DNA of 64,000 nt, from contig NZ_JBEXAC010000002.1 of assembly GCF_040567655.1 (NCBI RefSeq), positions 310,001-374,000 of the forward strand. The letters run 5' to 3'. The notes under the pieces are model-generated. The model searched no databases, was not told where the DNA came from, and worked only from the letters and a program-made list of their open reading frames with translations. This document shows, piece by piece, positions 8,051 to 17,111 of this stretch. A program made the position numbers and the translations under genes. This stretch comes from Chitinophaga sp. H8 (GTDB lineage: Bacteria > Bacteroidota > Bacteroidia > Chitinophagales > Chitinophagaceae). Within the stretch, counting starts at the first letter, position 1. Each line of letters starts with the position of its first letter.

Positions 8051-9192
8051 AATTATTGGAACTAATCCAGCAAGGAGAAAGCTCTCGCGTGCAGTTTAAG
8101 GAACGCTTGCCTCATACCGATTCCCTTGCTCAGGAAATGGTAGCCTTTTCAAATACGGAAGGTGGAAAAATAATTATTGGGGTTAATGACAAAACAGGAG
8201 ACTTAAATGGGCTTTCATTCCAGGAGTTACAGTCAGTAAACCAGCAACTGGTCAATGTAGCTTCTCAGAGTGTCTTCCCACCAATAGTTATTAAGACAGA
8301 AACTGTAAAGGTCAATGAACATAATCTTGTGGTCGTAGAACTTAAAGAAGGTATCAGTAAACCTTATAAAGATCGAAATGGTGCAATTTTCATGAAAAAT
8401 GGCTCGGACAAGAGAAGGGTAACGTCTAATGACGAAATCGCCAGGCTTTTACAAAGCAGCAAAATCATGTTCGCAGATGAGTTGCCGGTTGTAGGTAGCA
8501 CTATCGCTGATGTTAACGTTGACCTGTTTAATAAGTTTATTCAAACTAAATACGGGAGAAGTCTTGAAGATATGGGTGTTGATTTACCAAAATCTCTTGA
8601 AAATTTAAATCTTCTGTCTGAAGGGCAATTGACCCTGGCAGGGCTCCTATTGTTTAGCGACCGCCGGCAGCATTTCCGTCCCCAATTTACCATCCAATGC
8701 GTATCCGTGGATGCAGATGATATTACCGGCAATACTTTTGCTGATAGTGAAACACCTATTGAGGGTAATATGCTAACTGTTTTTCAAAAGGCAATCGGGT
8801 TCGTAGATAGAAATATGAGAAAGCAGCAAACTGGAACCTCCTTTAACAGCCCGGCGGTATGGGAAATACCTTATGAGGTATTTGAAGAGCTGTTGGTAAA
8901 CGCACTGATACATAGGGATTACTTCATTCAGTCAACAATTAAGATTTTCATTTTCAGGAATAGGGTTGAAATTCATAGTCCGGGAAAATTACCTAATTCT
9001 TTAACCGTTGAGAATATTAGAAATGGTATATCCATTGCACGAAACCCCATTCTCCAGTCTGTTGCACAATTTGTGCTGCCTTACAAAGGTTTAGGAACAG
9101 GAGTATCTAGAGCTGTTTCACTATACCCGGAAATAGAGTTTGTAAACGATATACAGGCTGAACAATTCAGGGTCATCATTAAACGCCCTTAA
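8038..9192 (+). CDS. AlbA_2/Schlafen-type ATP-binding protein
   Basis: The N-terminal AlbA_2 (Schlafen AAA_4-like) domain is recognised from VQFKERLP, then the block AFSNTEGGKIIIGVND near residues 37-52. The C-terminal half has a GHKL-like ATP-binding fold of the HATPase_c_4 type: EELLVNALIHRDY near 282, VEIHSPGKLPNSL near 307, and YKGLGTGVSRA near 350. Such proteins are often annotated as putative DNA binding or RecG-like, but no helicase motifs are present. It starts with ATG inside the 3' end of the PHP-SMC gene (13-base overlap), strong evidence for joint translation. The family appears in several defence loci; the target is unknown. Confidence 0.8.
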   Translation: MEALELLELIQQGESSRVQFKERLPHTDSLAQEMVAFSNTEGGKIIIGVNDKTGDLNGLSFQELQSVNQQLVNVASQSVFPPIVIKTETVKVNEHNLVVVELKEGISKPYKDRNGAIFMKNGSDKRRVTSNDEIARLLQSSKIMFADELPVVGSTIADVNVDLFNKFIQTKYGRSLEDMGVDLPKSLENLNLLSEGQLTLAGLLLFSDRRQHFRPQFTIQCVSVDADDITGNTFADSETPIEGNMLTVFQKAIGFVDRNMRKQQTGTSFNSPAVWEIPYEVFEELLVNALIHRDYFIQSTIKIFIFRNRVEIHSPGKLPNSLTVENIRNGISIARNPILQSVAQFVLPYKGLGTGVSRAVSLYPEIEFVNDIQAEQFRVIIKRP

Positions 9193-9195
9193 TGT

Positions 9196-9840
9196 ATGGG
9201 TATGCCCTGGAATGCTGATTCAGTAGAAAAGGAGCTTAATGAAGCATTTGAGATAAACTCCGAGCTTAAATTACTTGAAGTTCTAAAAAGGAACTCTTTT
9301 CTTTTCTATGAACTGTATTCAAGAAAATATGGCATACAGCCGCTGTTTCATGAATTGTCGTTTGGTGCGAAATTGAGATGTGACTTTGCCTGGCTAAATG
9401 ACAACTCCGATAGTCCTGAGTGGGTGTTGGTTGAAGTTGAAAAGCCCAGAATGAGATTATTCAATACGTCGGGGAAGCCCTCTGCGGAACTCAATGCAGC
9501 ATTGGAGCAAGTACGTGAATGGGATAGATATTTTTATGAATATCCTGCCGAGAAAAAAAGAATTTTTGGTGCTGTAGGACGGTTTAGATATGTTTTAGTG
9601 GCGGGGAGTTCAGATGATTGGAAAATCGAGACCGCAATGAAATGGAGAAGCCATCACAATACAATATCAAATATTGAAATCAGGTCGAGTGACGTATTTG
9701 TTAGACCTCTAACAATTCTGCGCGAACATCCAGATGAACTTTGGAGTTTCCAGGAAAACCCTATTTCGCTTGGCTACTCCAAACTTGAAAACTATTGGAA
9801 AGATTATGGCTATATGGATAGAATGAGAAAGATGTTTTAA
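9196..9840 (+). CDS. Shedu-like (DUF4263) PD-(D/E)xK nuclease
   Basis: A 214-residue protein resembling the C-terminal nuclease domain of the Shedu anti-phage protein SduA. Visible features are RCDFAWL near residue 59, WVLVEVEKPRMRLF near 76 (the D...E-x-E/K core of a PD-(D/E)xK nuclease), and SAELNAALEQVREWDRYF with the conserved glutamine helix typical of the family. It follows the AlbA_2 gene by 3 bases, and the HD-GHKL gene begins 11 bases after it. Shedu normally works as a single-gene system; here it is embedded in a multi-gene operon and lacks a large N-terminal sensor domain, so a neighbour may supply sensing. That last point is inference. Confidence 0.75.
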   Translation: MGMPWNADSVEKELNEAFEINSELKLLEVLKRNSFLFYELYSRKYGIQPLFHELSFGAKLRCDFAWLNDNSDSPEWVLVEVEKPRMRLFNTSGKPSAELNAALEQVREWDRYFYEYPAEKKRIFGAVGRFRYVLVAGSSDDWKIETAMKWRSHHNTISNIEIRSSDVFVRPLTILREHPDELWSFQENPISLGYSKLENYWKDYGYMDRMRKMF

Positions 9841-9851
9841 AATTTACTTTA

Positions 9852-12305
9852 ATGGATATCGAAAATAAAACAAGCACCGATGATTGGCGTCAGGAAACGC
9901 AGCTAGGATTGGAATCGAGTGAATTGTACAAAGTTTTAAAAGCTAAATGTGCATCAGATCCCGCTGGATCTCATGTTATATCTTTAGTGGATGAGGCTGT
10001 TTATTATGCTTACCAGAGAACAAAAACCATCATGTTACATATGGGTGAGTATACTCTACATGATGGGGATCACTTGTTCAGGGTGTTGAGATTAATGGAA
10101 AAGATTATTCCGTCTGCTACAATATCTGCACTTTCTGTTCCTGAGTTGATGCTTTTAATTCTGACCGCTTTCTTTCATGATATTGGAATGGCCGCATCAA
10201 AACAAGATACCATTATATGGAGTTCTCTATGGGATGATGATTTATTAAAAGATACATCTTCAAAACAATATCTGGAGTTTAAAAAGTATTGTCAGAGCTT
10301 CCCGTCAATTCTTGATGAAATTGAAGGTCTAAAATCCAAAGGTCTGCCGAGTAAAGTCGAACTGCTCAAAAAGCATATGATTTCGGAATATATTAGATCC
10401 ACACATGCAGAAAGAGCTCGTACTATTATCGATGAAGATTGGAATGGCAAGGTGAAATATAGAGACATAGACTTAACCAACGAATTTGCTCAATTATGCT
10501 TTAGCCATAATGAAGATGCCGCAACATTGTTGGAATTTGACACATCGTTACTCTGTGGCCCAGGCACTTATGCTTGCATTCCTTTTATAGGGGTGATATT
10601 AAGGCTTGCGGACATCCTTGATTTTGATGGAAAAAGAACGCCCTCCGTTTTGTTTTCCCATCTATTTGTTCGAAATCCTATATCTATAAGAGAGTGGCAA
10701 AAACATAGAAATATAGACGCATGGGATATCAATAACATAAATATTAGATTTCAGGCGCGTTGCGAGCATCCAGCTATCGAATCATCTATTAGGCAATTCT
10801 GTGATCAGATAGATAAGGAACTCGCAGCCGCAAATACTATTCTCAACAGGCTGAACGACTCAGTGAGAAATCCATTTCCTGAACATTATAAAATCAGCTT
10901 GCCATTAAAAGTAGACAGGAGTAAAATTGGCCCTGCCAAAAAACTACCGACAGGAAAGCCTGCTTACAATTACCAGGAAACAAAATTTACACTTAATAAA
11001 ACCCAGGTGATAGATTTATTGATGGGCACAAAACTCTATGGCCATCCTGAAGTCGCATTAAGAGAGCTGTTGCAAAATTCTATTGACGCATGTTTGCTTC
11101 GGCAAGCAATGGCAAAAAGTTGGAAAAATGCCTATGCACCGAAGATACAGATTAGATTCTACACGGATGGTGATGACTTTTTACAAATTGTCGATAACGG
11201 AACCGGAATGGATTTGGACATTATCAATAAGTTCTATTCCAGCATTGGAACATCCTATTACAAATCCTCAGAATTTTATGATTTAAAAGCAACAGTTGAG
11301 TTAGATTATACACCTATTTCTAGATTTGGAATTGGTGTATTATCCTGCTTTATGGTTTCTGATTATTTGATGGTTAATACAAAAAGGCTAAAAGGCCCAT
11401 ATGAATCCAGCGATGCTTACGAAATTATTGTTGAAGGACAGGATAGTATTTTTTGGGTAAGAGAAGGTAATATGGTTGAACCCGGGACTTCAACTCAACT
11501 GGCCTTAAGACAAGGACACCCCTGGAAAAATTTAAAGGACAAGGACTTGATTGATTCTATTTGTAAGATAATACCAAGACCACCATTTGCCATTGAGATT
11601 ATTACTCCAACAGAGACTTATATCCATAACGGTGAAAGGTTTAAGAATTTATCCTTTGATGACCTGAGGGACTATACATGGCGTGCTGAACCAAATATCA
11701 AAGAAATTACTTTCACCATTTCTGATGATGGATATGGCATTTTCGGTAAAGTAATGGTCGCAATATTAGAAGAGCATGGTGAACCTGTCTCAGAAATTGA
11801 ATTACATGCTAAGGAAGTAAATGTTGATGGTGATGACTACACCTTAGAACGGTCAATAAAGTACGGAACAAACGAAATCGAAAAGAAATCTAAGACAATT
11901 GAAATTGATGAAGATGGAAATGCTAACCTTAGCCCGTCATCATCGAGACTGGCTACATCAAAAGCTATTCTGGCATTACATGGAATAGAGGTGCCATTTA
12001 ACATTTTTCCCGACTACTGGAGTGCAAGAAATCAGCAGGTTCAAATAAAGTGGCCAATACCCCTTCGGTTGATTATTGATATAGCAGGTACGAAAGATTT
12101 AAATCTGAATTCAGCTCGCACGGAAATACTGTATGATGAAAAATGGTTAAGTTTTGAAGAAAACCTGGCTTATTTGATATGCAAACAATTGTCGGAAACA
12201 CTTTCAAAAAACTATTGGGATAAATTAAAGAAAATTTTGTTGGACAACAACAAAAGCCCTCAATTTGGAGAGGGATTGAGTAGGCTTTCAACAGACACGG
12301 TTTAA
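9852..12305 (+). CDS. HD-domain plus GHKL (Hsp90-like) ATPase fusion protein
   Basis: An 817-residue protein with two recognisable parts. The N-terminal third is HD-like: TLHDGDHLFRVLRLMEKI near 72, AFFHDIGMAAS near 110 (the HD pair), and LCFSHNEDAATLL near 216, suggesting a metal-dependent nucleotide phosphohydrolase. From about residue 375 there is a GHKL ATPase of Hsp90 type: ALRELLQNSIDACLLRQAM near 401 (N-box), IVDNGTGMDLDIINKFYSSI near 445 (G1 box), and ISRFGIGVLSCFMVSDY near 490 (lid/G2 region). It closes the operon 11 bases after the Shedu-like gene. HD and GHKL domains both occur in immune signalling and sensing proteins; the function of this fusion is not known to me. Confidence 0.75.
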   Translation: MDIENKTSTDDWRQETQLGLESSELYKVLKAKCASDPAGSHVISLVDEAVYYAYQRTKTIMLHMGEYTLHDGDHLFRVLRLMEKIIPSATISALSVPELMLLILTAFFHDIGMAASKQDTIIWSSLWDDDLLKDTSSKQYLEFKKYCQSFPSILDEIEGLKSKGLPSKVELLKKHMISEYIRSTHAERARTIIDEDWNGKVKYRDIDLTNEFAQLCFSHNEDAATLLEFDTSLLCGPGTYACIPFIGVILRLADILDFDGKRTPSVLFSHLFVRNPISIREWQKHRNIDAWDINNINIRFQARCEHPAIESSIRQFCDQIDKELAAANTILNRLNDSVRNPFPEHYKISLPLKVDRSKIGPAKKLPTGKPAYNYQETKFTLNKTQVIDLLMGTKLYGHPEVALRELLQNSIDACLLRQAMAKSWKNAYAPKIQIRFYTDGDDFLQIVDNGTGMDLDIINKFYSSIGTSYYKSSEFYDLKATVELDYTPISRFGIGVLSCFMVSDYLMVNTKRLKGPYESSDAYEIIVEGQDSIFWVREGNMVEPGTSTQLALRQGHPWKNLKDKDLIDSICKIIPRPPFAIEIITPTETYIHNGERFKNLSFDDLRDYTWRAEPNIKEITFTISDDGYGIFGKVMVAILEEHGEPVSEIELHAKEVNVDGDDYTLERSIKYGTNEIEKKSKTIEIDEDGNANLSPSSSRLATSKAILALHGIEVPFNIFPDYWSARNQQVQIKWPIPLRLIIDIAGTKDLNLNSARTEILYDEKWLSFEENLAYLICKQLSETLSKNYWDKLKKILLDNNKSPQFGEGLSRLSTDTV

Positions 12306-12543
12306 TTGATCATTCTATAACGGCTATGAATTTAGCAAACCTATATATAGATTTTGTGGTAAAAACCGTATGAATAAAAATGATTATAAGTTTAGGGAAA
12401 GAGTAATATTTGGCGAAAGGTATCTCCATTTGATACTTTTTGCAAAAAATTACTCCCTTCCTTCTCCCCTCGATTTAGGCTACCAACTTCTCTAAACGAG
12501 CCAAATCTTGCAGAAAAAAGTTCAACATTTGTTCGTTAGGGGC
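12306..12543. other. Gap between the defence-like operon and the first att-like repeat
   Basis: AT-rich and without a convincing gene. On the minus strand an open frame of about 40 codons runs from inside the att-like hairpin and stops at 12475 (it includes NEQMLNFFLQDLARLEKLVA), which may be the 3' remnant of a gene cut by an insertion. No clear terminator for the operon was seen. Confidence 0.4.
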
Positions 12544-12607
12544 TACAAAAAACTTAATTCGCCCAATCTTAGCTTTACTAAGGTTGGGCGTTTTTCATTA
12601 CTGGCAG
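12544..12607. repeat. att-like repeat, copy 1 (left end of integrative element)
   Basis: A 64-base stretch matching 24827-24890 at 62 positions (differences at 12557 and 12568). Its core is a hairpin at 12560-12590 (CGCCCAA and CTTAG pairing with CTAAG and TTGGGCG) followed by TTTTT. The integrase gene begins about 180 bases to the right, the usual layout of attL. The hairpin could also terminate transcription. Confidence 0.7.
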
Positions 12608-12663
12608 TGGGTTTCAGGGAAAAGAGCGGTAAAAAGGGGTAAAGGGGAATTAAGCAAAAATGT

Positions 12664-12678
12664 CCCCAAAACCTTACC
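12664..12678 (+). repeat. Arm-type repeat CCCCAAAACCTTACC, left copy
   Basis: Identical 15-mers occur here and at 23011-23025, each about 100 bases from an att-like hairpin and inside the element. Related CCCCA boxes follow near 12686, 12697 and 12753. Tyrosine integrases bind such arm sites on both sides of the core, so these are candidate arm sites. Confidence 0.5.
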
Positions 12679-12790
12679 TAAAATTCCCCATGAGATTCCC
12701 CACAAAACATTGCCTCTATTACTATTCCCAGCGGCAGTAACTAACTATTTTCCCCAAATGCTCCTTTTTTAACCTGTTAACCTTATAAAC

Positions 12791-14068
12791 ATGGAGATCA
12801 AATTTTATTTAAAAAGGCCGAAAGACACCGAAAGCACCATTTTTGCCAATATCAGCTATGAAGGCAAAACACTACGGTATTACCTATCAGAGCGAATACC
12901 CACCGTATGCTGGAATAAGGCAACCCAACGGGCACTAAAAATGCCGAAAGATTTCCCCGAATACCCGGAGTTTAACGCTCGCCTGGATTTTTTAGACCAT
13001 ACCATAAAAAGTACTTACCGTAAATACCGGAATGATAATAACCACAGCATCCCTGCTCCCCAACAATTAAAAATGTTGCTGGATATTGCCACTGGCAAAA
13101 CAGAATTTAAGCAGGTTACTTTCTTCTCCTACTTTGAAGATTTTAATAACCGCTCAGAAAGAGGCGAGCGGATTAGTCCCAAAACCAAAAAGAAAACATC
13201 TCCAAACACAAACAAAGGATATGTAACAACCCTTAATCATTTAAAAGAATTTCAAAAAACGTATGCCAGGCTAATAGACTTTACCACCATTGATATTAAA
13301 TTTCATAGTGACTTCCTGGCATACCTAAGCATTAAGTTAGAACTTGGTACCAACACCCTTGGTACACATATTAAGCGGATTAAAACCGTGATGGCTGAGG
13401 CCCAAAGTCGGAAAATAGATGTTTCAGATGATTACAAAAGCAATTACTTTTTCAAGCCTGGTGAAGAAACAGATAGTATTTATCTCAATGAACAGGAACT
13501 AAAATTAATAGAAGAGCTGGATCTATCAAAAAATGTCAAATTAGACCGAACAAGGGACTTATTTCTTATTGGCTGCTACACAGGTTTACGTTTTTCTGAT
13601 TACTCAATACTAAACCCTGAGCATATAAAAGATGGATTCATTGAGATAAAGCAAGTAAAAACAGACAGCAAGGTTGTAATTCCTGTCCACCCTGTAGTAC
13701 AAGGGATTCGGGAAAAGTACAATTATGCATTACCAAAGGTGATTAGTAATCAAAAGATGAATGATTACCTTAAAGATATAGGTGAATTAATACCGGCTTT
13801 GAAGTCACCTGTAACCATAACCTATACCAAAGGGGGTAAAGAGGTCACCAAAATTTACCCAAAATGGTCTATGATAAGCACTCACACAGCACGCAGAAGC
13901 TTTGCTACTAACGAATACCTTGCAGGTACCCCGGTTATTACCATTATGGCAATAACTGGCCATAAAACGGAAAAAGCGTTTTTACGGTACATTAAACTGA
14001 CACCTGATGAACATGCCAAGCTACTAAAAATGCATTGGGATAAAAGGCAGGAATTAAAAGTAGTGTAA
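12791..14068 (+). CDS. Tyrosine recombinase / integrase
   Basis: Site-specific integrase that would insert and excise the element bounded by the att-like repeats. The N-terminal arm-binding and SAM-like core-binding parts (about residues 1-220) are followed by the catalytic domain with the expected residues: arginine in CYTGLRFSDY near 263, HTARRSFATN near 364 (H-x-x-R), AITGHKTEKAFLRYIKL near 388-403 with the second histidine and the nucleophilic tyrosine. At 425 residues it is full length for Bacteroidota integrases. It lies close to copy 1 of the att-like repeat and reads away from it. The next gene follows after about 90 bases. Confidence 0.92.
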   Translation: MEIKFYLKRPKDTESTIFANISYEGKTLRYYLSERIPTVCWNKATQRALKMPKDFPEYPEFNARLDFLDHTIKSTYRKYRNDNNHSIPAPQQLKMLLDIATGKTEFKQVTFFSYFEDFNNRSERGERISPKTKKKTSPNTNKGYVTTLNHLKEFQKTYARLIDFTTIDIKFHSDFLAYLSIKLELGTNTLGTHIKRIKTVMAEAQSRKIDVSDDYKSNYFFKPGEETDSIYLNEQELKLIEELDLSKNVKLDRTRDLFLIGCYTGLRFSDYSILNPEHIKDGFIEIKQVKTDSKVVIPVHPVVQGIREKYNYALPKVISNQKMNDYLKDIGELIPALKSPVTITYTKGGKEVTKIYPKWSMISTHTARRSFATNEYLAGTPVITIMAITGHKTEKAFLRYIKLTPDEHAKLLKMHWDKRQELKVV

Positions 14069-14156
14069 TATTGCCGATAGACTGCGTAGTGGTTAAGTAA
14101 TTTATGAAAGTTATGCAAGTATTTACTTAGTCACTACACTGTTTAAGCCCCTAAAG

Positions 14157-15020
14157 ATGAATAACAAGACCCTAAAGCAATTAATTAAGGATCAGCAACT
14201 AATTACCTCTACAGAATTTAACAAATCACCCTATGAACCTTATGGTAATGATTTTCACGGTTATTTAAAAATCAATATAGGGCGTAGCATGTATTATGCT
14301 ACAAAATCCTTTAATGATGAAATCTGTAAAGCCCTTGATTTCTATATAAAAAGTGAGCTAGAATATAGTGTTTACTGTTACGAAATTGATTTGGCAAATA
14401 AATTATCGCTTGAACCTGCTATATCAGAAAGACAGTTAAATGTACTATATAGAGAATTACAATATTTAAAAGCTAATGTGATTAGTAGGGACGGTTATGG
14501 CTATTCCTGCGAGTTAAGAGAGTTTTCTAGAAGTACGATATTTAACTTTTTGGAAACTCATTTTGAAAGTTGGCTATGTCATTGGATAGAAAAGAAGCAT
14601 ATTAATTTTGATGATCTAACCAAGTTTGATATTAGTAAATTTCACGATGAAATAAGCAACTTGGCACTTTTGGAAAGGATAAGATTCGTTAATTCCAAAA
14701 TTGAAGCTCTCAGCAATGTAATACCTGATAAACCTCCATTAAACGAAAGTCAGCCTATTAACAAACTAACCTGGTGCGGAACTCCGGCCCATCTTGCCCT
14801 TGTAGTTGACCTATTGATTGAAAAAGGGTATTTACAGCAGCCCACACCATTTGGTGAACGCACGGCAGAACAATTATTAAATATGTTCAATTTTACAGGG
14901 CACAACCCAACCAAAGAAAGCCTGGGAAAGCTTTTGCACAAAGACCGTTTCCCCATCAGTGACCCCACCGTTATAGATCGTTTCCAAAAAATACCCCATA
15001 GAAATGAGTTGAAAAGATAA
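14157..15020 (+). CDS. Mobile-element protein of unknown function, RteC-like C-terminus
   Basis: I do not recognise this 287-residue protein with certainty. It is soluble, rich in charged and aromatic residues, with no signal peptide. The C-terminal region (LTWCGTPAHLALVVDLLIEK near 202, then FNFTGHNPTKESLGKLLHK) resembles the end of RteC-family regulators found on Bacteroidota conjugative transposons, so a regulatory role in excision is possible. It lies between the integrase and the excisionase-like gene, a position shared by accessory genes of integrative elements. Two direct copies of AACCGAGAGT lie just after its stop (15020-15040). Confidence 0.5.
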   Translation: MNNKTLKQLIKDQQLITSTEFNKSPYEPYGNDFHGYLKINIGRSMYYATKSFNDEICKALDFYIKSELEYSVYCYEIDLANKLSLEPAISERQLNVLYRELQYLKANVISRDGYGYSCELREFSRSTIFNFLETHFESWLCHWIEKKHINFDDLTKFDISKFHDEISNLALLERIRFVNSKIEALSNVIPDKPPLNESQPINKLTWCGTPAHLALVVDLLIEKGYLQQPTPFGERTAEQLLNMFNFTGHNPTKESLGKLLHKDRFPISDPTVIDRFQKIPHRNELKR

Positions 15021-15094
15021 AAACCGAGAGTAACCGAGAGTTCCCCGACAGTAAAAGGAATAAAGCGGAAGCAACTTTGTATCAAATCGATACA

Positions 15095-15391
15095 ATGGAA
15101 AATTTAATTTTATCGCCCATCCCCTTGGAGCAGTTAAAGGCAGTTATTTGTGATTCTGTAAGGATGGAACTATCTAAGAGGTTAGATAGTATTAACCAAC
15201 CCAATCAAACAGAATTAATAACCCGTAAAGAAGCAGCCGTTTTCCTCGGTATTTCACTCCCCACCCTTTCAGACTTTACCAAAACTGGTAAAATTGTTGG
15301 TTATCGCATTGGTACGCGTGTACGCTATAAACGTGCAGAGCTTGAACAGGCATTAAATGAAATAAAATCTATTAAAACAAGAAGGGGGTAA
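15095..15391 (+). CDS. Excisionase-like helix-turn-helix protein
   Basis: A small protein with a C-terminal MerR-like winged helix of the HTH_17/excisionase type: LITRKEAAVFLGISLPTLSD, then TGKIVGYRIGTRVRYKRAEL. Such proteins bend att DNA for excision or regulate early genes of the element. The frame is open from 15077, but the ATG at 15095 (MENLILSPIP) gives the standard N-terminus. It ends 3 bases before the primase gene, so the two are probably cotranscribed. The 5' part (15-60) is a short helix of unknown role. Confidence 0.75.
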   Translation: MENLILSPIPLEQLKAVICDSVRMELSKRLDSINQPNQTELITRKEAAVFLGISLPTLSDFTKTGKIVGYRIGTRVRYKRAELEQALNEIKSIKTRRG

Positions 15392-15394
15392 AGG

Positions 15395-17023
15395 ATGAAA
15401 GAACAAAATATTACCCCCGATTTCACCGAACAAGACCAGCTTTTATTTGCTGAACTCGGCAATAATTCGGCAATAACACCTGTATCCATCCTTGCCCATA
15501 CTACCGACTTACTAAAAATAGGTGCTCCCCTGAAACATGGGGAAGTCTTAGCGGAACTACTGGAAAAGGTACAAAAGGTAGATTTTCAATTACTGGCTTT
15601 TCCTGATATAGAAGGAAAACGCAATAAATTGGAAGAACTGGAAAAGCAATTAATTGGGCCAAATGGGCAATTTAAAGATGATGCCGCACTAAGAACACAA
15701 ATAAAGGACATACAGACCCAGCTTGACAAGCATAAACTAAAGCAGCCCCATTATTTGATTATCACCATTGAGGAAATATTAAGGCTGGCAATTGAAAACA
15801 GGTGGGGTATTTGTCGGAATCATAATTTTATTTACCTGTATAATGGGGCTTACTGGTGTTTGCTTGATGTAGAGGAATTAAAAACCTTCTTAGGAATGGC
15901 CAGTGAAAAAATGGGCCTGGATAAATACAAAAGCCAGTATTATCTATTTAAGGACTATTTACATAAGCAGTTTTTAGCAGCAGCCAATCTACCTACCCCC
16001 CACAGGCCAACCGATATTGTTTTAGTGAATCTGCAAAACGGCACCTTTGAAATTACCCCCAAAGGAACCAAATTAAGAGGGTTTTCCAGGGAGGACTTTA
16101 TTACCTACCAATTACCTTTTGAATATAATAGTAATGCCAGGGCTCCAATGTTTGAAGCCTATCTAAACAAAGTACTGCCCGACAAGGAACGTCAATACAT
16201 TTTAGCCGAGTACTTAGGCTACGTATTTATCCCACCAGGTACTTTAAAGTTAGAAAAAACGCTGCTACTGTATGGTAGTGGCGCAAATGGTAAATCTGTA
16301 TTCTTTGAGGTAGTAAACGCTTTGTTAGGGCCGGAGAATGTGAGTAGCTACTCTTTACAGAGCCTAACCAATGAAAACGGCTACTACCGGGCCAAGCTGG
16401 CTAATATGCTGGTTAACTATGCCAGCGAAATAAATGGCAGCCTGGAAACTGCCATCTTTAAGCAACTGGTGTCCGGGGAACCAGTAGAGGCCCGGTTACC
16501 TTATGGCGATCCTTTTACACTCACCCATTATGCAAAGTTGATATTTAACTGTAACGAGCTACCAAGGGATGTAGAACATACAAACGCCTATTTCCGCCGC
16601 TTTATGATTGTTCCCTTTGATATTATTATTCCGGAACAAGAACAAGACAAGGAACTATCAAAAAAGATCATTGCTACGGAGCTATCAGGGGTGTTTAATT
16701 GGATATTGGAAGGACTGCACCGGCTAATTAAACAAAAGAAGTTTTCCGACTGTGAAGCAGCACGTTTGCAGGTAGAACAGTATAAAAAACAGTCTGATAG
16801 CGTGCAGATGTTTTTAACAGATGAAAATTACCAGCCTTCCACATGCGAAACCAGGTCATTAAAAGATCTTTTTAGTGAATACCGGATTTATTGTATGGAT
16901 AGTGGTTACCGGGCATGTTCTTTAAAAACATTCAGCGACCGGCTACGTAATCAAAACTTTGTCCTGGAAAGGAAAAATTATGGAATGGCCCTTTTCATTG
17001 AAAAAATAAAAGATGTTTTATGA
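15395..17023 (+). CDS. P4-family primase/helicase
   Basis: Replication protein of the phage P4/D5 type. The superfamily 3 helicase core is clear: Walker A LLYGSGANGKSVFFEV near residue 290, the downstream ANMLVNYASEIN, and HYAKLIFNCNELPRDV near 378, then a C-terminal winged-helix-like tail (RSLKDLFSEYRIYCMDSG). The N-terminal third is not a recognisable primase; the adjacent DUF6371 gene may supply that activity. P4-type proteins allow an excised element to replicate independently, which fits a satellite-like or mobilizable element. The gene is intact and follows the excisionase-like gene by 3 bases. Confidence 0.85.
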   Translation: MKEQNITPDFTEQDQLLFAELGNNSAITPVSILAHTTDLLKIGAPLKHGEVLAELLEKVQKVDFQLLAFPDIEGKRNKLEELEKQLIGPNGQFKDDAALRTQIKDIQTQLDKHKLKQPHYLIITIEEILRLAIENRWGICRNHNFIYLYNGAYWCLLDVEELKTFLGMASEKMGLDKYKSQYYLFKDYLHKQFLAAANLPTPHRPTDIVLVNLQNGTFEITPKGTKLRGFSREDFITYQLPFEYNSNARAPMFEAYLNKVLPDKERQYILAEYLGYVFIPPGTLKLEKTLLLYGSGANGKSVFFEVVNALLGPENVSSYSLQSLTNENGYYRAKLANMLVNYASEINGSLETAIFKQLVSGEPVEARLPYGDPFTLTHYAKLIFNCNELPRDVEHTNAYFRRFMIVPFDIIIPEQEQDKELSKKIIATELSGVFNWILEGLHRLIKQKKFSDCEAARLQVEQYKKQSDSVQMFLTDENYQPSTCETRSLKDLFSEYRIYCMDSGYRACSLKTFSDRLRNQNFVLERKNYGMALFIEKIKDVL

Positions 17024-17033
17024 ACTGCACTAG

Positions 17034-17080
17034 CTACACCTGCTACACCAATGATCATTTTCAGGGTGTAGGAGGTGTAG
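17034..17080. repeat. Four-box symmetric repeat (origin or operator candidate)
   Basis: CTACACC at 17034-17040 and 17043-17049, then GGTGTAG at 17065-17071 and 17074-17080. Both pairs have a 2-base gap; the 15-base centre contains the palindrome AATGATCATT. It sits between the primase and DUF6371 genes, so a replication origin bound by the element's own proteins is plausible. It could also act as a hairpin in RNA. Confidence 0.5.
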
Positions 17081-17111
17081 CAAATGTAGGCTCAAACAAA
17101 AACTATTTTTT

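Noticed and set aside
12584..12772. 62-codon frame beginning inside the att-like repeat
   Set aside because: It runs through the arm-type repeats and low-complexity CCCCA boxes; no coding character.
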